From contig NZ_FNVP01000002.1 in the NCBI RefSeq assembly GCF_900108015.1, positions 248,001-312,000 of the forward strand: DNA of 64,000 nt, written 5' to 3'. The DNA comes from Flavobacterium urumqiense. GTDB lineage: Bacteria > Bacteroidota > Bacteroidia > Flavobacteriales > Flavobacteriaceae. This document shows, in pieces, positions 43,732-52,966 of the stretch. The translations under genes were made by a program, and so were the position numbers. The notes below the pieces were generated by a model. The model searched no databases, was not told where the DNA came from, and saw only the letters and a program-made list of their open reading frames with translations. How positions within the stretch are numbered: position 1 is the stretch's first letter; each line of letters starts with the position of its first letter.

Positions 43732-44400
43732 TTATTTACTATGAATGTATTTCTCAATTAAGGAATGTCCTAAATAAATTAGCGGCGTTAGTAAAATAGC
43801 AATAATCAGCTTCACAAAATAACCGGTAAAGGCCGAAGCAATGTAAACGTCGGTAGTCATTTTTCCAGTCATCCAAAAGGCAATTCCTAACACAATAAAG
43901 CTATCAAAAAATTGCGAAATAACCGTTGAGCCAGTGCTTCGCAACCAAATCATTTTGTTGCCGGTTTTGTTTTTAAAAAAGTGAAAAATACTTACGTCAA
44001 TTAATTGTGACACTAAAAAAGCCGTAATACTTCCAACAATTATCCACATGCTTTGTCCGAAAACCCCATTGAATTGCGCATCAGTTACCAAATTTACTCC
44101 TTTTACCGCAGGAATTCTTAAAGCGAAGAATAATAATACAAAATAATAAGCAATTAAACTGGCGGTTATCAACGATAATTTTTTAACCCCTTTTTCTCCA
44201 AAATATTCATTGATTAAATCGGTTGTCAAGAAAACAATAGGCCAAGGCAATATGCCAATACTCATCAAATATGGACCTACGTAAATTAGTTTTCCACCTA
44301 TTAATTCGGCAACAACAGCATTGGTTATGAAAATTCCAGCTAGAACAACATAAACAGTGTCTTTTTTGGATTGAAACATAAATGAATAATTAGCATTCAA
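43732..44400 (-). CDS. Queuosine precursor transporter (YhhQ/QueT-like)
   Basis: 222 residues, with six predicted membrane helices. LIGGKLIYVGPYLMSIGILPWPIVFLTTD (in two parts), INEYFGEKG and SFIVLGIAFW are YhhQ-type segments; the family imports queuosine precursors such as preQ0. A start at 44379 (MFQSKKDTVYVVL) is as likely as 44400. It is cotranscribed with tag (2-base gap). Confidence 0.86.
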   Translation of the reverse strand: MNANYSFMFQSKKDTVYVVLAGIFITNAVVAELIGGKLIYVGPYLMSIGILPWPIVFLTTDLINEYFGEKGVKKLSLITASLIAYYFVLLFFALRIPAVKGVNLVTDAQFNGVFGQSMWIIVGSITAFLVSQLIDVSIFHFFKNKTGNKMIWLRSTGSTVISQFFDSFIVLGIAFWMTGKMTTDVYIASAFTGYFVKLIIAILLTPLIYLGHSLIEKYIHSK

Positions 44401-44427
44401 ATTTAGTATTTTAATTCCTTTTCAGAC

Positions 44428-44462
44428 AAAAAAAAACCCATCTTGTTTTACAACAAAATGGG
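44428..44462 (-). terminator. Rho-independent terminator of rpsB-tsf
   Basis: Minus strand CCCAT...ATGGG with inner TTGT/ACAA pairs, followed by nine T; about 30 bases after the tsf stop. Confidence 0.85.
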
Positions 44463-44492
44463 AATTTATATTTTATGAAATCAGAAATCTGA

Positions 44493-45317
44493 TTACCCTA
44501 AAGCAGCTCTTTTGAAACCTGTAACGATAAGATCTTTATCTAAAGATTTCGCATAAGCAGCAACGCTCATTTTGTTGTCTTTGATGTAATCTTGGTTCAC
44601 TAAAGTATTGTCTTTAAAGAAACGAGCCAATTTACCTTTAGCAATATTGTCTAACATTGCTTCTGGTTTTCCTTCTTGACGTAGGATATCTTTAGCAATT
44701 TCGATTTCTTTAGCGATAGTATCAGCATCAACACCAGTTTCGTCTAAAGCGATAGGAGACATAGCTGCAGCTTGCATAGCAATGTTTCTTGCAACTTCAT
44801 CAGCACCATCTAATTTTGCAGATAAACCAACTAAAGTAGCAATTTTGTTCCCAGAGTGTATGTAAGAACCGATAAAAGCACCTTCTAATTTTTCAAAAGT
44901 TCTAATTTCTAATTTTTCACCAATAACTCCAGTTTGCTCGATCAATTTATCAGCAACAGTCATTCCGTTGAAATCACTTGCTAAAAATTCTTCTTTAGTA
45001 TTGAAGTTCAATGCTGAATTAGCCATTTCCGTAGCCATTTTCACAAAGTTTTCATTCATCCCTACAAAGTCAGTCTCACAGTTTAATGTGATAACAACTC
45101 CTGCAGTTTTGTCCGCATTTACAACAGCAATTGCAGCACCCTCAGTAGATTCTCTATCTGAACGGTTTGCAGCTACTTTTTGTCCTTTTTTACGTAAGTT
45201 TTCGATCGCTAAATCAAAATCTCCGTCTGCTTCAACCAAAGCTTTTTTGCAGTCCATCATTCCTGCACCTGTGATTGTTCTTAATTTATTTACGTCTGCA
45301 GCAGTAATTGTTGCCAT
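44493..45317 (-). CDS. tsf: Translation elongation factor Ts
   Basis: 274 residues from the ATG at 45317 (MATITAADVNKLRTIT). The N-terminal UBA-like segment (GAGMMDCKKALVEADGDF) and the ETDFV core are intact. It recycles EF-Tu by exchanging GDP for GTP. The upstream frame from 45356 is rejected because it has no family match. Second gene after rpsB, 132 bases apart. Confidence 0.96.
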   Translation of the reverse strand: MATITAADVNKLRTITGAGMMDCKKALVEADGDFDLAIENLRKKGQKVAANRSDRESTEGAAIAVVNADKTAGVVITLNCETDFVGMNENFVKMATEMANSALNFNTKEEFLASDFNGMTVADKLIEQTGVIGEKLEIRTFEKLEGAFIGSYIHSGNKIATLVGLSAKLDGADEVARNIAMQAAAMSPIALDETGVDADTIAKEIEIAKDILRQEGKPEAMLDNIAKGKLARFFKDNTLVNQDYIKDNKMSVAAYAKSLDKDLIVTGFKRAALG

Positions 45318-45449
45318 ATTGTATATTTTTTTAAGGTTAAAAGTAAAAAATTCCAAGTTTCAAATCCAGTTTCCAATTTTATTAAATTATCAACTTTAGG
45401 TTTCTAATTTTTTATGGAGAGGAATTAAAACTTGGAATTAAATGTTTAT

Positions 45450-46268
45450 TTATTCTTCAGTTGCAGTAGGAGCGGCTGCCTCAACAGCAGGAGCAACCTC
45501 AGCTACCTCAGCAGCAGGAGTAACAACTTCAGCAGCAGGAGCAACGACTTCAGCAGTAGCTTCACCTTCTTTGTCAGAACCTCTATCAGAAAGTCCTTCA
45601 ACAATTGCAGCTGTTACTAAAGATAAAATTTTATCAATTGATTTAGAAGCATCATCGTTAGATGGGATTACAAATTCAACCTCTCTTGGGTCAGAATTGG
45701 TATCCACCATTGCGAAAACTGGAATGTTTAATTTTTGAGCTTCTTTTATTGCGATATGTTCCGCTTTGATATCAACTACGAACAATGCAGCTGGTAGTCT
45801 AGACATGTCAGCGATTGAACCTAAATTTTTCTCTAATTTAGCACGAAGACGATCAACTTGTAAACGCTCTTTTTTAGAAAGGGTCATGAATGTACCATCT
45901 TTCTTCATTTTATCAATAGTAGCCATTTTTTTAACAGCTTTACGGATAGTTACGAAGTTAGTTAGCATTCCACCAGGCCATCTTTCAGTAATATAAGGCA
46001 TGTTTGCAGCTTTTGCTTTTTCAGCAACGATGTCTTTTGCTTGTTTTTTGGTAGCAACGAATAATATTTTTCTACCTGATGCAGCGATTTTTTTCAAAGC
46101 TTCATTCGCTTCTTCAATTTTTGCTGCAGTTTTATATAGATTGATAATGTGAATACCATTACGCTCCATATAAATGTAAGGAGCCATGTTTGGATCCCAT
46201 TTTCTAGTCATGTGTCCGAAGTGAACACCTGCTTCTAGTAATTCTTTTACTTCTACTTTGTTTGCCAT
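45450..46268 (-). CDS. rpsB: 30S ribosomal protein uS2, with an Ala/Val/Glu tail
   Basis: 272 residues, complete. Core uS2 to about residue 230 (VEVKELLEAGVHFGHMTRKW; YITERWPGGMLTNF). The last about 40 residues are a low-complexity tail of Ala, Val, Glu and Pro repeats (around 45465-45560). A leader hairpin lies upstream at 46350-46365. It is cotranscribed with tsf. Confidence 0.97.
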   Translation of the reverse strand: MANKVEVKELLEAGVHFGHMTRKWDPNMAPYIYMERNGIHIINLYKTAAKIEEANEALKKIAASGRKILFVATKKQAKDIVAEKAKAANMPYITERWPGGMLTNFVTIRKAVKKMATIDKMKKDGTFMTLSKKERLQVDRLRAKLEKNLGSIADMSRLPAALFVVDIKAEHIAIKEAQKLNIPVFAMVDTNSDPREVEFVIPSNDDASKSIDKILSLVTAAIVEGLSDRGSDKEGEATAEVVAPAAEVVTPAAEVAEVAPAVEAAAPTATEE

Positions 46269-46349
46269 TTTGTTCTAGTTTACGTTCTGTTGATTAGCAA
46301 TGAATAAATGGCGATTTCTCGGCTTTATCCATTTAGATGCTAAACTATT

Positions 46350-46365
46350 TCCTACCTCAGTAGGA
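46350..46365 (-). promoter_or_regulatory. Leader hairpin upstream of rpsB
   Basis: TCCTAC/GTAGGA stem of 6 bp with a 4-base loop in the 175-base rpsB leader. An autoregulatory binding site for uS2 is possible but unproven. Confidence 0.45.
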
Positions 46366-46410
46366 GAGCAACAACAACTTTGTTTTTTAAATTCAATAAT
46401 AAATAAACGA

Positions 46411-46435
46411 TGTCTTGTCCCATTTGAACAAGACA
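46411..46435 (-). terminator. Terminator of rplM-rpsI
   Basis: 8-bp stem TGTCTTGT/ACAAGACA directly after the rpsI stop; the T-run is weak, so this may also be a processing or leader structure. Confidence 0.6.
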
Positions 46436-46442
46436 GGTAATA

Positions 46443-46829
46443 TTAACGTTTAGAGAATTGGAATCTCTTACGAGCTTTCTTCTGACCGAATTTCTTACGT
46501 TCAACCATTCTTGGATCTCTTGTCAATAAACCTTCTGGTTTCAAGATAGCTCTGTTTTCAGCATTTACTTCACACATAACACGTGCTAATGCCATTCTTA
46601 CAGCTTCTGCTTGACCAGTTGAACCACCTCCGTAAACATTCACTTTTACGTCAAAGTTAGTTACATTTTCTGTCATAGACATTGGTTGTAATACTTTGTA
46701 CTGTAAAGTTGCAGTAGGGAAATAAGTTTCGAATGGTTTTTTGTTTACAACGATTACTCCTGTTCCTTCCGAAACATATACACGTGCAACAGCGGTTTTT
46801 CTTCTACCGATTTTGTGAATTACTCCCAT
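46443..46829 (-). CDS. rpsI: 30S ribosomal protein uS9
   Basis: 128 residues with the uS9 hallmarks: GRRKTAVARVYV at the N-terminus, GGSTGQAEAVRMALARVM in the middle, and the basic C-terminus KKARKRFQFSKR, whose tail touches P-site tRNA. Its start overlaps the rplM stop by one base (TAATG), so it is translationally coupled to rplM. Confidence 0.97.
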   Translation of the reverse strand: MGVIHKIGRRKTAVARVYVSEGTGVIVVNKKPFETYFPTATLQYKVLQPMSMTENVTNFDVKVNVYGGGSTGQAEAVRMALARVMCEVNAENRAILKPEGLLTRDPRMVERKKFGQKKARKRFQFSKR

Positions 46830-47284
46830 TACTTAAGATCGTTAAGGTTAACTGTTTTAGGTTTTTGAGCGCCTTGTTTGTGCTCTGATCCTACAACAAC
46901 ATTTAAATTTCTAAAAAGCTCTGCCCCTAATTTATTTTTAGGTAACATCCCTTTAATAGCTTTCTCTACTAATAATGCAGGGTTTTTTGCTTGCAATACT
47001 TTAGCAGTTAAAGTTCTTTGACCACCTGGGTAACCTGTGTGACGAATGTAAGTCTTCTCGTCCATTTTGTTACCTGTAAGGTTAATTTTTTCTGAGTTGA
47101 TAACGATTACGTTATCTCCGCAGTCCACGTGTGGTGTGTAACTTGGCTTGTACTTACCTCTCAAAATCATAGCGACTTTTGAAGCAAGACGACCTAAGTT
47201 GTGACCATCAGCATCTACAACAATCCACTCTTTTGTAACGGTGGCTTTGCTTGCTGATTGTGTCTTGTAGCTTAATGCGTCCAT
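46829..47284 (-). CDS. rplM: 50S ribosomal protein uL13
   Basis: 151 residues, complete; VDADGHNLGRLASKVAMILRG (in two blocks), GYPGGQRTLTAKVLQAKNP and GMLPKNKLG are family blocks. First gene of the rplM-rpsI operon, with a full promoter at 47328-47357 and a leader hairpin just after the TSS. Confidence 0.97.
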   Translation of the reverse strand: MDALSYKTQSASKATVTKEWIVVDADGHNLGRLASKVAMILRGKYKPSYTPHVDCGDNVIVINSEKINLTGNKMDEKTYIRHTGYPGGQRTLTAKVLQAKNPALLVEKAIKGMLPKNKLGAELFRNLNVVVGSEHKQGAQKPKTVNLNDLK

Positions 47285-47310
47285 AATATATTTTTAATTA
47301 AACATTCCAT

Positions 47311-47324
47311 CCCCTATAAAGGGG
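47311..47324 (-). promoter_or_regulatory. 5'-terminal hairpin in the rplM leader
   Basis: CCCC/GGGG stem with a 6-base loop, beginning at or one base after the predicted TSS (about 47324) and ending about 27 bases before the start. It may be part of an L13 leader; L13-type ribosomal leaders are recalled from Bacteroidota. Confidence 0.5.
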
Positions 47325-47327
47325 TTG

Positions 47328-47357
47328 CAAAAGTACAATTAATTATTTTAAATCCAA
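47328..47357 (-). promoter_or_regulatory. Promoter of rplM-rpsI
   Basis: Minus-strand TTG (47355-47357), 19-base spacer, TACTTTTG (47328-47335): full match to the Bacteroidota promoter. Confidence 0.82.
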
Positions 47358-47627
47358 ATACCTTAAATGATTATTTTTATCTTGTTTTGACTCTGATAAT
47401 CAAATGTATATTTAAAATAATTATCCAGGATTGAATTTAGAATTAATAGATAGTTGACTTATTAAACTAAACCGCTACCGTTTTTTGGGAGTAAATTAAA
47501 CATTAATCATTTTTCAAGGGTGAATTTTATATTTTAATGGTTATTTTTGTCTGTTATATAGTTAATATTCTAATTATTTCTATCTTAACCTTCTTTTTAC
47601 ATTATAAATTACAATAAATTTCTCCTT
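47358..47627. other. Divergent intergenic region upstream of the LacI gene
   Basis: 270 bases of AT-rich sequence between the rplM promoter and the LacI-type gene. A lone TATTTTTG at 47542-47549 could be the -7 element of the LacI gene, but no TTG is in place. Nothing else is recognised. Confidence 0.5.
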
Positions 47628-48653
47628 ATGAAAGCTAAAGCAACATTAAAACAAATTGCAAAAGAACTTAATGTATCTGTTTCTACTGTTTCAAAAGCAC
47701 TTAATGATAGCCCGGAGATTAGTGAGTTGACAAAAATTAAAATTAAAGAATACGCAAAACTTAAGAATTACAAACCAAACATTATTGGTCTGAATCTTAA
47801 AAACAGAAAAACAAAAACGATTGGTGTTATTATACCGAATATTCTAAATTCTTTTTTTGCCAAAGTATTTAGTGGTATAGAAAAAGTCGTTGATGAAAAA
47901 GGATACAATGTAATAATGTGTATCTCTAACGAATCTTTAGAAAAAGAAGCCCATACACTTGAAATGCTTAGCAATGGAACTATCGATGGATTTATTTTAT
48001 CTGTTTCTGAAGAAGCACAAAAACTCCATGAATACAATCATTTTAAAGAAATTATTAATGATGGCACTCCTATAGTTATGTTTGACCGAATTGCCGAAGG
48101 GGTAGATTGCGATAAAGTTATTGTCGATGATTTTGATTCTGCTTTAAACTCCACGCAACGTTTAATAGATTTAGGATGTAAGAATATTGCATTATTTTCT
48201 TCGATAGATAATTTGAGTGTGGGTAAGCTCAGAGCTGAAGGTTACCTCAAGGCATTAGAGAATAATAACATAACCATTAATCCGAATCTAATCTTGAGAA
48301 CAGATTCCGAAGACGATTTAAACGAGAAAATTGAGAAGATTTTTGATAACAATACAATTGATGGAATTTTTGCTTTAGAAGAAAGTGACTCAGTAGCTGC
48401 ATTGAAATTTGGTCTTAAAAAAGGATATAAAATCCCTGAAGACCTATCTATTATAGGTTTTGCTGATGGAATTCTTGCCTCTAGAAGATTGTCCCCGAGT
48501 TTAACTACTGTTAGCCAGCACGGCATCGAAATAGGCGAAGTAGCAGCAAGATTACTTATTGAAAGATTAGAATCAAAAGAAGAAAACATTCCTTACGAAA
48601 CCGTTGTCATTAAAACTAAATTAAAAGAACGCGAATCCACAAAGAAATTATAA
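47628..48653 (+). CDS. LacI/GalR-family transcriptional regulator
   Basis: 341 residues. An N-terminal helix-turn-helix of the LacI type (LKQIAKELNVSVSTVSKALND) with the hinge helix, then a periplasmic-binding-protein-like effector domain (IIPNILNSFFAKVFSGIE; IIGFADG; TTVSQHGIEIGEVAARLL). It is not next to sugar transport or catabolic genes, so its regulon and effector cannot be told from context. Its neighbour downstream is a convergent M36 protease. Confidence 0.93.
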   Translation: MKAKATLKQIAKELNVSVSTVSKALNDSPEISELTKIKIKEYAKLKNYKPNIIGLNLKNRKTKTIGVIIPNILNSFFAKVFSGIEKVVDEKGYNVIMCISNESLEKEAHTLEMLSNGTIDGFILSVSEEAQKLHEYNHFKEIINDGTPIVMFDRIAEGVDCDKVIVDDFDSALNSTQRLIDLGCKNIALFSSIDNLSVGKLRAEGYLKALENNNITINPNLILRTDSEDDLNEKIEKIFDNNTIDGIFALEESDSVAALKFGLKKGYKIPEDLSIIGFADGILASRRLSPSLTTVSQHGIEIGEVAARLLIERLESKEENIPYETVVIKTKLKERESTKKL

Positions 48654-48660
48654 AGCATAA

Positions 48661-48697
48661 AATAATCCATCAGTCTATTTTGGACGGATGGATTATT
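48661..48697. terminator. Bidirectional terminator between the LacI and M36 genes
   Basis: 11-bp stem AATAATCCATC/GATGGATTATT with inner pairs AGTC/GACG, between convergent genes. Confidence 0.75.
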
Positions 48698-48766
48698 TAT
48701 TAAAACTGTATTTGGTTTTTCATCTCTTGACATTCAAGCCATTTACCAAAATTTTTCATCTGAAAT

Positions 48767-51427
48767 TTAATTCAAAATAATTTTTTCAGTAAAATCAAGA
48801 TTATTACCGTTAACCTTCAAAATATAAACTCCTTTTTGAAGACGGCTTAAATCAATAGTTTTAAAATTATTGAATTCTTCATTTTTAAATTTAGAAACTA
48901 CTCTTCCGTTGATGTCAATTATTTGAATAGTAACTTTGCCGACATATTGATCAATATGTAGATTTACTTGCCCATTAGAAGGATTAGGATAAACACTTAT
49001 TCCCTTATTGCTTTCAAAATCATTTACCGCAAGAACACAATTTGGTCCAGCAGCAGGAGCTGTAAAATCCTCTACCTGATCATTACCTATATTCCCATCG
49101 CCAGCTGACGCATTTACACCTAAACCTCGAGCTGCAAATACCCCCCATATCACACAATAATCTTTACCACCGGTAATTGCCTGATCAGCTGCTATAATCG
49201 CATCTCTTGCGCTAACAAAAGTGGGGCTACAGGGTTGTAACTTAATGCCATCTAATACAATTCGCATTAGTTTGTTGTTCCCACCAATACCGGTGTACTT
49301 ATTGTCATCATAGCCATACTTACTGATATAAGCCCAAGTCAAATCCCATAAAACGGTAGTCCATACAGAACCAGTTCCATGAATTTCAGTTTGTTCTTTA
49401 CCGTCTTTATCTGTATATTGATATTTATTTGTATTGTCATAAGTCATAGGATTTATGGCCTTATCCGTAGAATATGGATAATCTCTTATTCCTAATCCAT
49501 CTGTTGGTTGCATCGATACAAATGTTCCTATACCTCGTTTTGAAGTCCCGACGTCGCCGGGCTTAATTTGTAACATAAGTGCAAACCAATCAGACCATCC
49601 CTCTCCCATTTGATCTGTATTTTGAAGACAACTGGAATTATTTCGCCCCCCTGCTAAACGAGTTGAAATCCCATGTCCATATTCATGGGCAATTATACCA
49701 TTATCAAAGTCTCCATCTGAATTTATAAATGGGGAGTTTTCCACCTGTAATTTGACATTCACATTTTGTGTTTGCATTTGCGATATCAGAGATTCTCCAA
49801 TAGCCTGTGTTACACTTATAGCAGGAATTACAATAGACGCGTCAGCTCCCGACATCGTTATTGCACCGTCGGCATTATTAACAATAATTACAGCTAACGC
49901 ACCTGCATTCTGAGCAGCTTTAACCTTCACTACAAATGTACAAGACCCTCTTCTTATTACTGCAATTTTTCCATTTATGGCATTCCCATTTGATGGCGCA
50001 TTACAACCATCGCTAGTCCCACCTGCACTATCTAAATATAGAACTAAATCGGATTGAATAAAATTAGGCACTATATGTAAATCAACTCGTCCAGGGTTAA
50101 AAGAATTTTGTTTAGCCACGTAACTTCCTGCTATATTTTTTGGAGAATTAACGATTATAGGCTTGATTTCAGGACCGTAATTCCATAAAAACATCTGCAT
50201 TCTAGGTTTACCCCCATCTATAGGCGTAGAAAAATTTGCATTATTTATACTCTTAGGATTTGCCATAGATCCGTCTTGAGCATCCGCATTAACAAAATCA
50301 TTTTCTTTTCCTCCACGTAAATAATTATTCTCTTGAAAATTTCCGCTAGCTTCATTAAAACCATATTGATACCAGATGTCATGCATCACATTGTTCATAT
50401 AGAACAAATTGGTTGTCGCGGCATCAATGTATGAAGATGCATCAGCTCCCGCCCCTGCATAAGAAAAGTCAAAAACTAAACCCGCTCCCCCATCAGCACC
50501 ATTTCCTACAACAATGTTATCACCGAGGAAGTCATCTTTTGCCCAAACATTATTACCTCTTGTAACGGTAAATTCTGCACCAGCAAAGCCATCAATATCA
50601 TGCCAGCCGTAAGGAGAGGCTGAAGCATTTGCCGGATTTGATATTAACTTTCTCCCACTGTGATTTGGACTTTCGTAATTAAAAGGAATGACATTATACG
50701 AACCTCCTCCTGCGTATACCGGAGCCGTAGAAAATAATTGTTTATAAGTAGCCTTTGCAGGCATATTTAAAGAAGTATTTGCAGAGGAATAATATTTATT
50801 ACTGTCAAAATTACAAGAAATATTTAAGTCTATTTTTTCCAATATTTCACCATTTAAAGCATCAATTCTAATACTCCAAATATGATTGTGGGCAGGTGTG
50901 TTTATGGTAAAATCCCAAGCTAATTTTAAAGTGTTTTCTTTAGTCAAATGATATACTAAATTTGCACTTACAGGCTCTTCAATAGACAGGCCGTTTGAAA
51001 TTTTAAATTTATATTGACCTGTTTTTTCCAGAATTTTAAATGGTGCAGTAGCCGTAATTTCTAATTTTAAATATGTCTTTGCCAAAGCATCAAGTATAGG
51101 AAGCGAAGGCTTGGTAGCATTCACTTTTTGAGATAAATTTGCTACAAAACGGTTGCCTACATTAATTACTTGACCCTCTTTTATCGAGAAATTAGAAAGT
51201 GCTCTAAAGACCTCGATGCCCTGATAACGTTGTAAAACATAACAGTTATTTATATTAGTTGTCGTAGAGTTTCCTTCACTTTCAATTATCCAATCTTTAA
51301 CATCAGCATTGGAAACATCCAATTTAGCGGTTTTGCTGTTCAAATATCTTTGAATCGTTTCAGCATTAGATTGTGAAAAACTAATAATAGGGATAAGAAA
51401 TAAAATTAATAGGGTAATTTTTTTCAT
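48767..51427 (-). CDS. M36 (fungalysin) family metalloprotease with T9SS sorting domain
   Basis: 886 residues from the ATG at 51427. Signal peptide MKKITLLILFLIPIISFS, then an FTP propeptide (about 20-200), the catalytic domain with HEYGHGIS (HExxH) and a downstream Glu in the MGEGWSDWFAL block, an inserted PA domain (about 450-530, SGADASIVIPAISVTQ) and a C-terminal type A sorting domain (SVYPNPSNGQVNLHI to KGVYILKVN). The last domain directs export by the T9SS. It is a secreted or surface protease with its own promoter. Confidence 0.95.
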   Translation of the reverse strand: MKKITLLILFLIPIISFSQSNAETIQRYLNSKTAKLDVSNADVKDWIIESEGNSTTTNINNCYVLQRYQGIEVFRALSNFSIKEGQVINVGNRFVANLSQKVNATKPSLPILDALAKTYLKLEITATAPFKILEKTGQYKFKISNGLSIEEPVSANLVYHLTKENTLKLAWDFTINTPAHNHIWSIRIDALNGEILEKIDLNISCNFDSNKYYSSANTSLNMPAKATYKQLFSTAPVYAGGGSYNVIPFNYESPNHSGRKLISNPANASASPYGWHDIDGFAGAEFTVTRGNNVWAKDDFLGDNIVVGNGADGGAGLVFDFSYAGAGADASSYIDAATTNLFYMNNVMHDIWYQYGFNEASGNFQENNYLRGGKENDFVNADAQDGSMANPKSINNANFSTPIDGGKPRMQMFLWNYGPEIKPIIVNSPKNIAGSYVAKQNSFNPGRVDLHIVPNFIQSDLVLYLDSAGGTSDGCNAPSNGNAINGKIAVIRRGSCTFVVKVKAAQNAGALAVIIVNNADGAITMSGADASIVIPAISVTQAIGESLISQMQTQNVNVKLQVENSPFINSDGDFDNGIIAHEYGHGISTRLAGGRNNSSCLQNTDQMGEGWSDWFALMLQIKPGDVGTSKRGIGTFVSMQPTDGLGIRDYPYSTDKAINPMTYDNTNKYQYTDKDGKEQTEIHGTGSVWTTVLWDLTWAYISKYGYDDNKYTGIGGNNKLMRIVLDGIKLQPCSPTFVSARDAIIAADQAITGGKDYCVIWGVFAARGLGVNASAGDGNIGNDQVEDFTAPAAGPNCVLAVNDFESNKGISVYPNPSNGQVNLHIDQYVGKVTIQIIDINGRVVSKFKNEEFNNFKTIDLSRLQKGVYILKVNGNNLDFTEKIILN

Positions 51428-51464
51428 AGATATAGTTAAATTCAAACAGGGTTAATTAGTGCCA

Positions 51465-51495
51465 CAAACATAATTGTTTTTATTTGATTTAACAA
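51465..51495 (-). promoter_or_regulatory. Promoter of the M36 protease gene
   Basis: TTG (51493-51495), 20-base spacer, TATGTTTG (51465-51472) on the minus strand. Confidence 0.75.
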
Positions 51496-51518
51496 TTAAC
51501 CATTTAAGTGTTCGTAAT

Positions 51519-52865
51519 TTAACTTTTGACTGCGGTAATTGTTTTATAAAATAACAAAGCATTACCATCGGTAAGTAACGAAATAAAATGACAAATATGT
51601 AACAAGCGACTGTACAGGTTTTCTTTTTCCAAATGATGCTTTTCTGGCAACATTTTTAAAATTAAAGTATCATAATTAGATGCATTCCCATCGAATTTAT
51701 TGTTGAACGCAGTGAGGAACTTTTCCAACAACGTTTGAATAATCTGATAACCCACAATTTCTTTCTCAATCACTTCTCTACTTTGGTAAATATTATTAAC
51801 ACTAATCTTGATAATATCATCCATTTGTGCTTTATACTTACTTTTATCCATGATCGCAAAAGGAAATTTACCTTCCAGAATTAATGTTTCATTTTCGATA
51901 AAAACTTTTACTGCGTCATTAATTAAGCTTCCTATTGCCAAAGCTCGCAAATAGCTTATTCGGTCTTCTTTGGTGGTAAGCGTTTTATATTTGGAAGTGT
52001 CTATGCTGTCTTTTACCAATTTTATCAAATATTCTAAAGCAAAATCTTCAGAAACTAATCCTAAGTTTATTCCGTCTTCAAAATCAATAATCGTATAGCA
52101 AATATCATCAGCCGCCTCCACTAAATAAGCCAAAGGATGTCGTTCGAAACCTATATTCTCTCCCGATTTATTTGGAATCAACCCCATCTCAGAAGCTACA
52201 TCCTGAAAAAAGACTTTGTCGGTTTGAAAGAAACCATATTTCTTATCCGCAATATTTTGCGTCGGCTTTTTTGGTAAACTTTCTTTTGGGTATTTAGTAA
52301 ATGCACCCAATGTTGCATATGAAAGTCGAATTCCTCCTTCTACTCCTGGTCTTGAACTGTTTAAAACTGAAAAACCATTAGCATTTCCTTCAAAATCAAT
52401 TAAATCCTGCCATTCTTTAGCAGTAAGCTGATTTTTATATTTTTGTCCGTTTCCAATGGAGAAATATTCTCCAATCGCTTTTTCGCCAGAATGACCAAAA
52501 GGCGGATTGCCAATATCGTGCGCCAAGGATGCCGCGGCAACAATTGCCCCAAAATCATTCATGTGGTAGCCATGAACTTCTTTCAGATGCGGGTATTTTT
52601 CAATTATTTTTTTACCAACCAATCGTCCTAGAGAACGCCCCACAACCGAAACTTCTAAACTATGCGTTAATCTGGTGTGAACAAAATCAGTTTTTGATAA
52701 CGGAATAACCTGCGTTTTATCCTGCAAACTTCTAAAAGCCGCCGAGAAGATAATACGATCGTAATCCACCTCAAAACCCAAACGAGTATCGTCTTGTTCT
52801 ACACGCAATCTTTTGCCTTTGTCGCCTTGTCGTTTCAGTGATAAAAGTTGTTCCCAGTTCATCAT
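51519..52865 (-). CDS. dgt: dGTP triphosphohydrolase (HD domain)
   Basis: 448 residues from the ATG at 52865 (MMNWEQLLSL). HD-domain metal motifs: H in VHTRLTHSLEVS, HD in AASLAHDIGNPPFGHSGE, and the later Asp/His positions. DRIIFSAAFRSLQDKTQV is the characteristic N-terminal block of Dgt-type enzymes. It hydrolyses dNTPs, chiefly dGTP, to nucleoside and triphosphate. It sits near nrdAB, which makes the substrates. Longer frames are rejected; the predicted promoter would overlap them. Confidence 0.92.
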   Translation of the reverse strand: MMNWEQLLSLKRQGDKGKRLRVEQDDTRLGFEVDYDRIIFSAAFRSLQDKTQVIPLSKTDFVHTRLTHSLEVSVVGRSLGRLVGKKIIEKYPHLKEVHGYHMNDFGAIVAAASLAHDIGNPPFGHSGEKAIGEYFSIGNGQKYKNQLTAKEWQDLIDFEGNANGFSVLNSSRPGVEGGIRLSYATLGAFTKYPKESLPKKPTQNIADKKYGFFQTDKVFFQDVASEMGLIPNKSGENIGFERHPLAYLVEAADDICYTIIDFEDGINLGLVSEDFALEYLIKLVKDSIDTSKYKTLTTKEDRISYLRALAIGSLINDAVKVFIENETLILEGKFPFAIMDKSKYKAQMDDIIKISVNNIYQSREVIEKEIVGYQIIQTLLEKFLTAFNNKFDGNASNYDTLILKMLPEKHHLEKENLYSRLLHICHFISLLTDGNALLFYKTITAVKS

Positions 52866-52889
52866 TTTATTTTTGGTATTTAAAAGGAG

Positions 52890-52922
52890 CGAATATAAAG
52901 AAAAGGATGTGTTTAAAAACAA
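52890..52922 (-). promoter_or_regulatory. Candidate promoter of dgt
   Basis: TTG (52920-52922), 22-base spacer, TATATTCG (one mismatch to TAnnTTTG) on the minus strand. Confidence 0.5.
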
Positions 52923-52966
52923 AAAAGCAGTCTAAAATGACCGCTATTTTTATCTTTTCTATTTCT

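Noticed and set aside
45432-45738. Plus-strand frames opposite the rpsB 3' end
   Set aside because: They mirror the low-complexity Ala/Val/Glu tail of uS2 and are not real genes.
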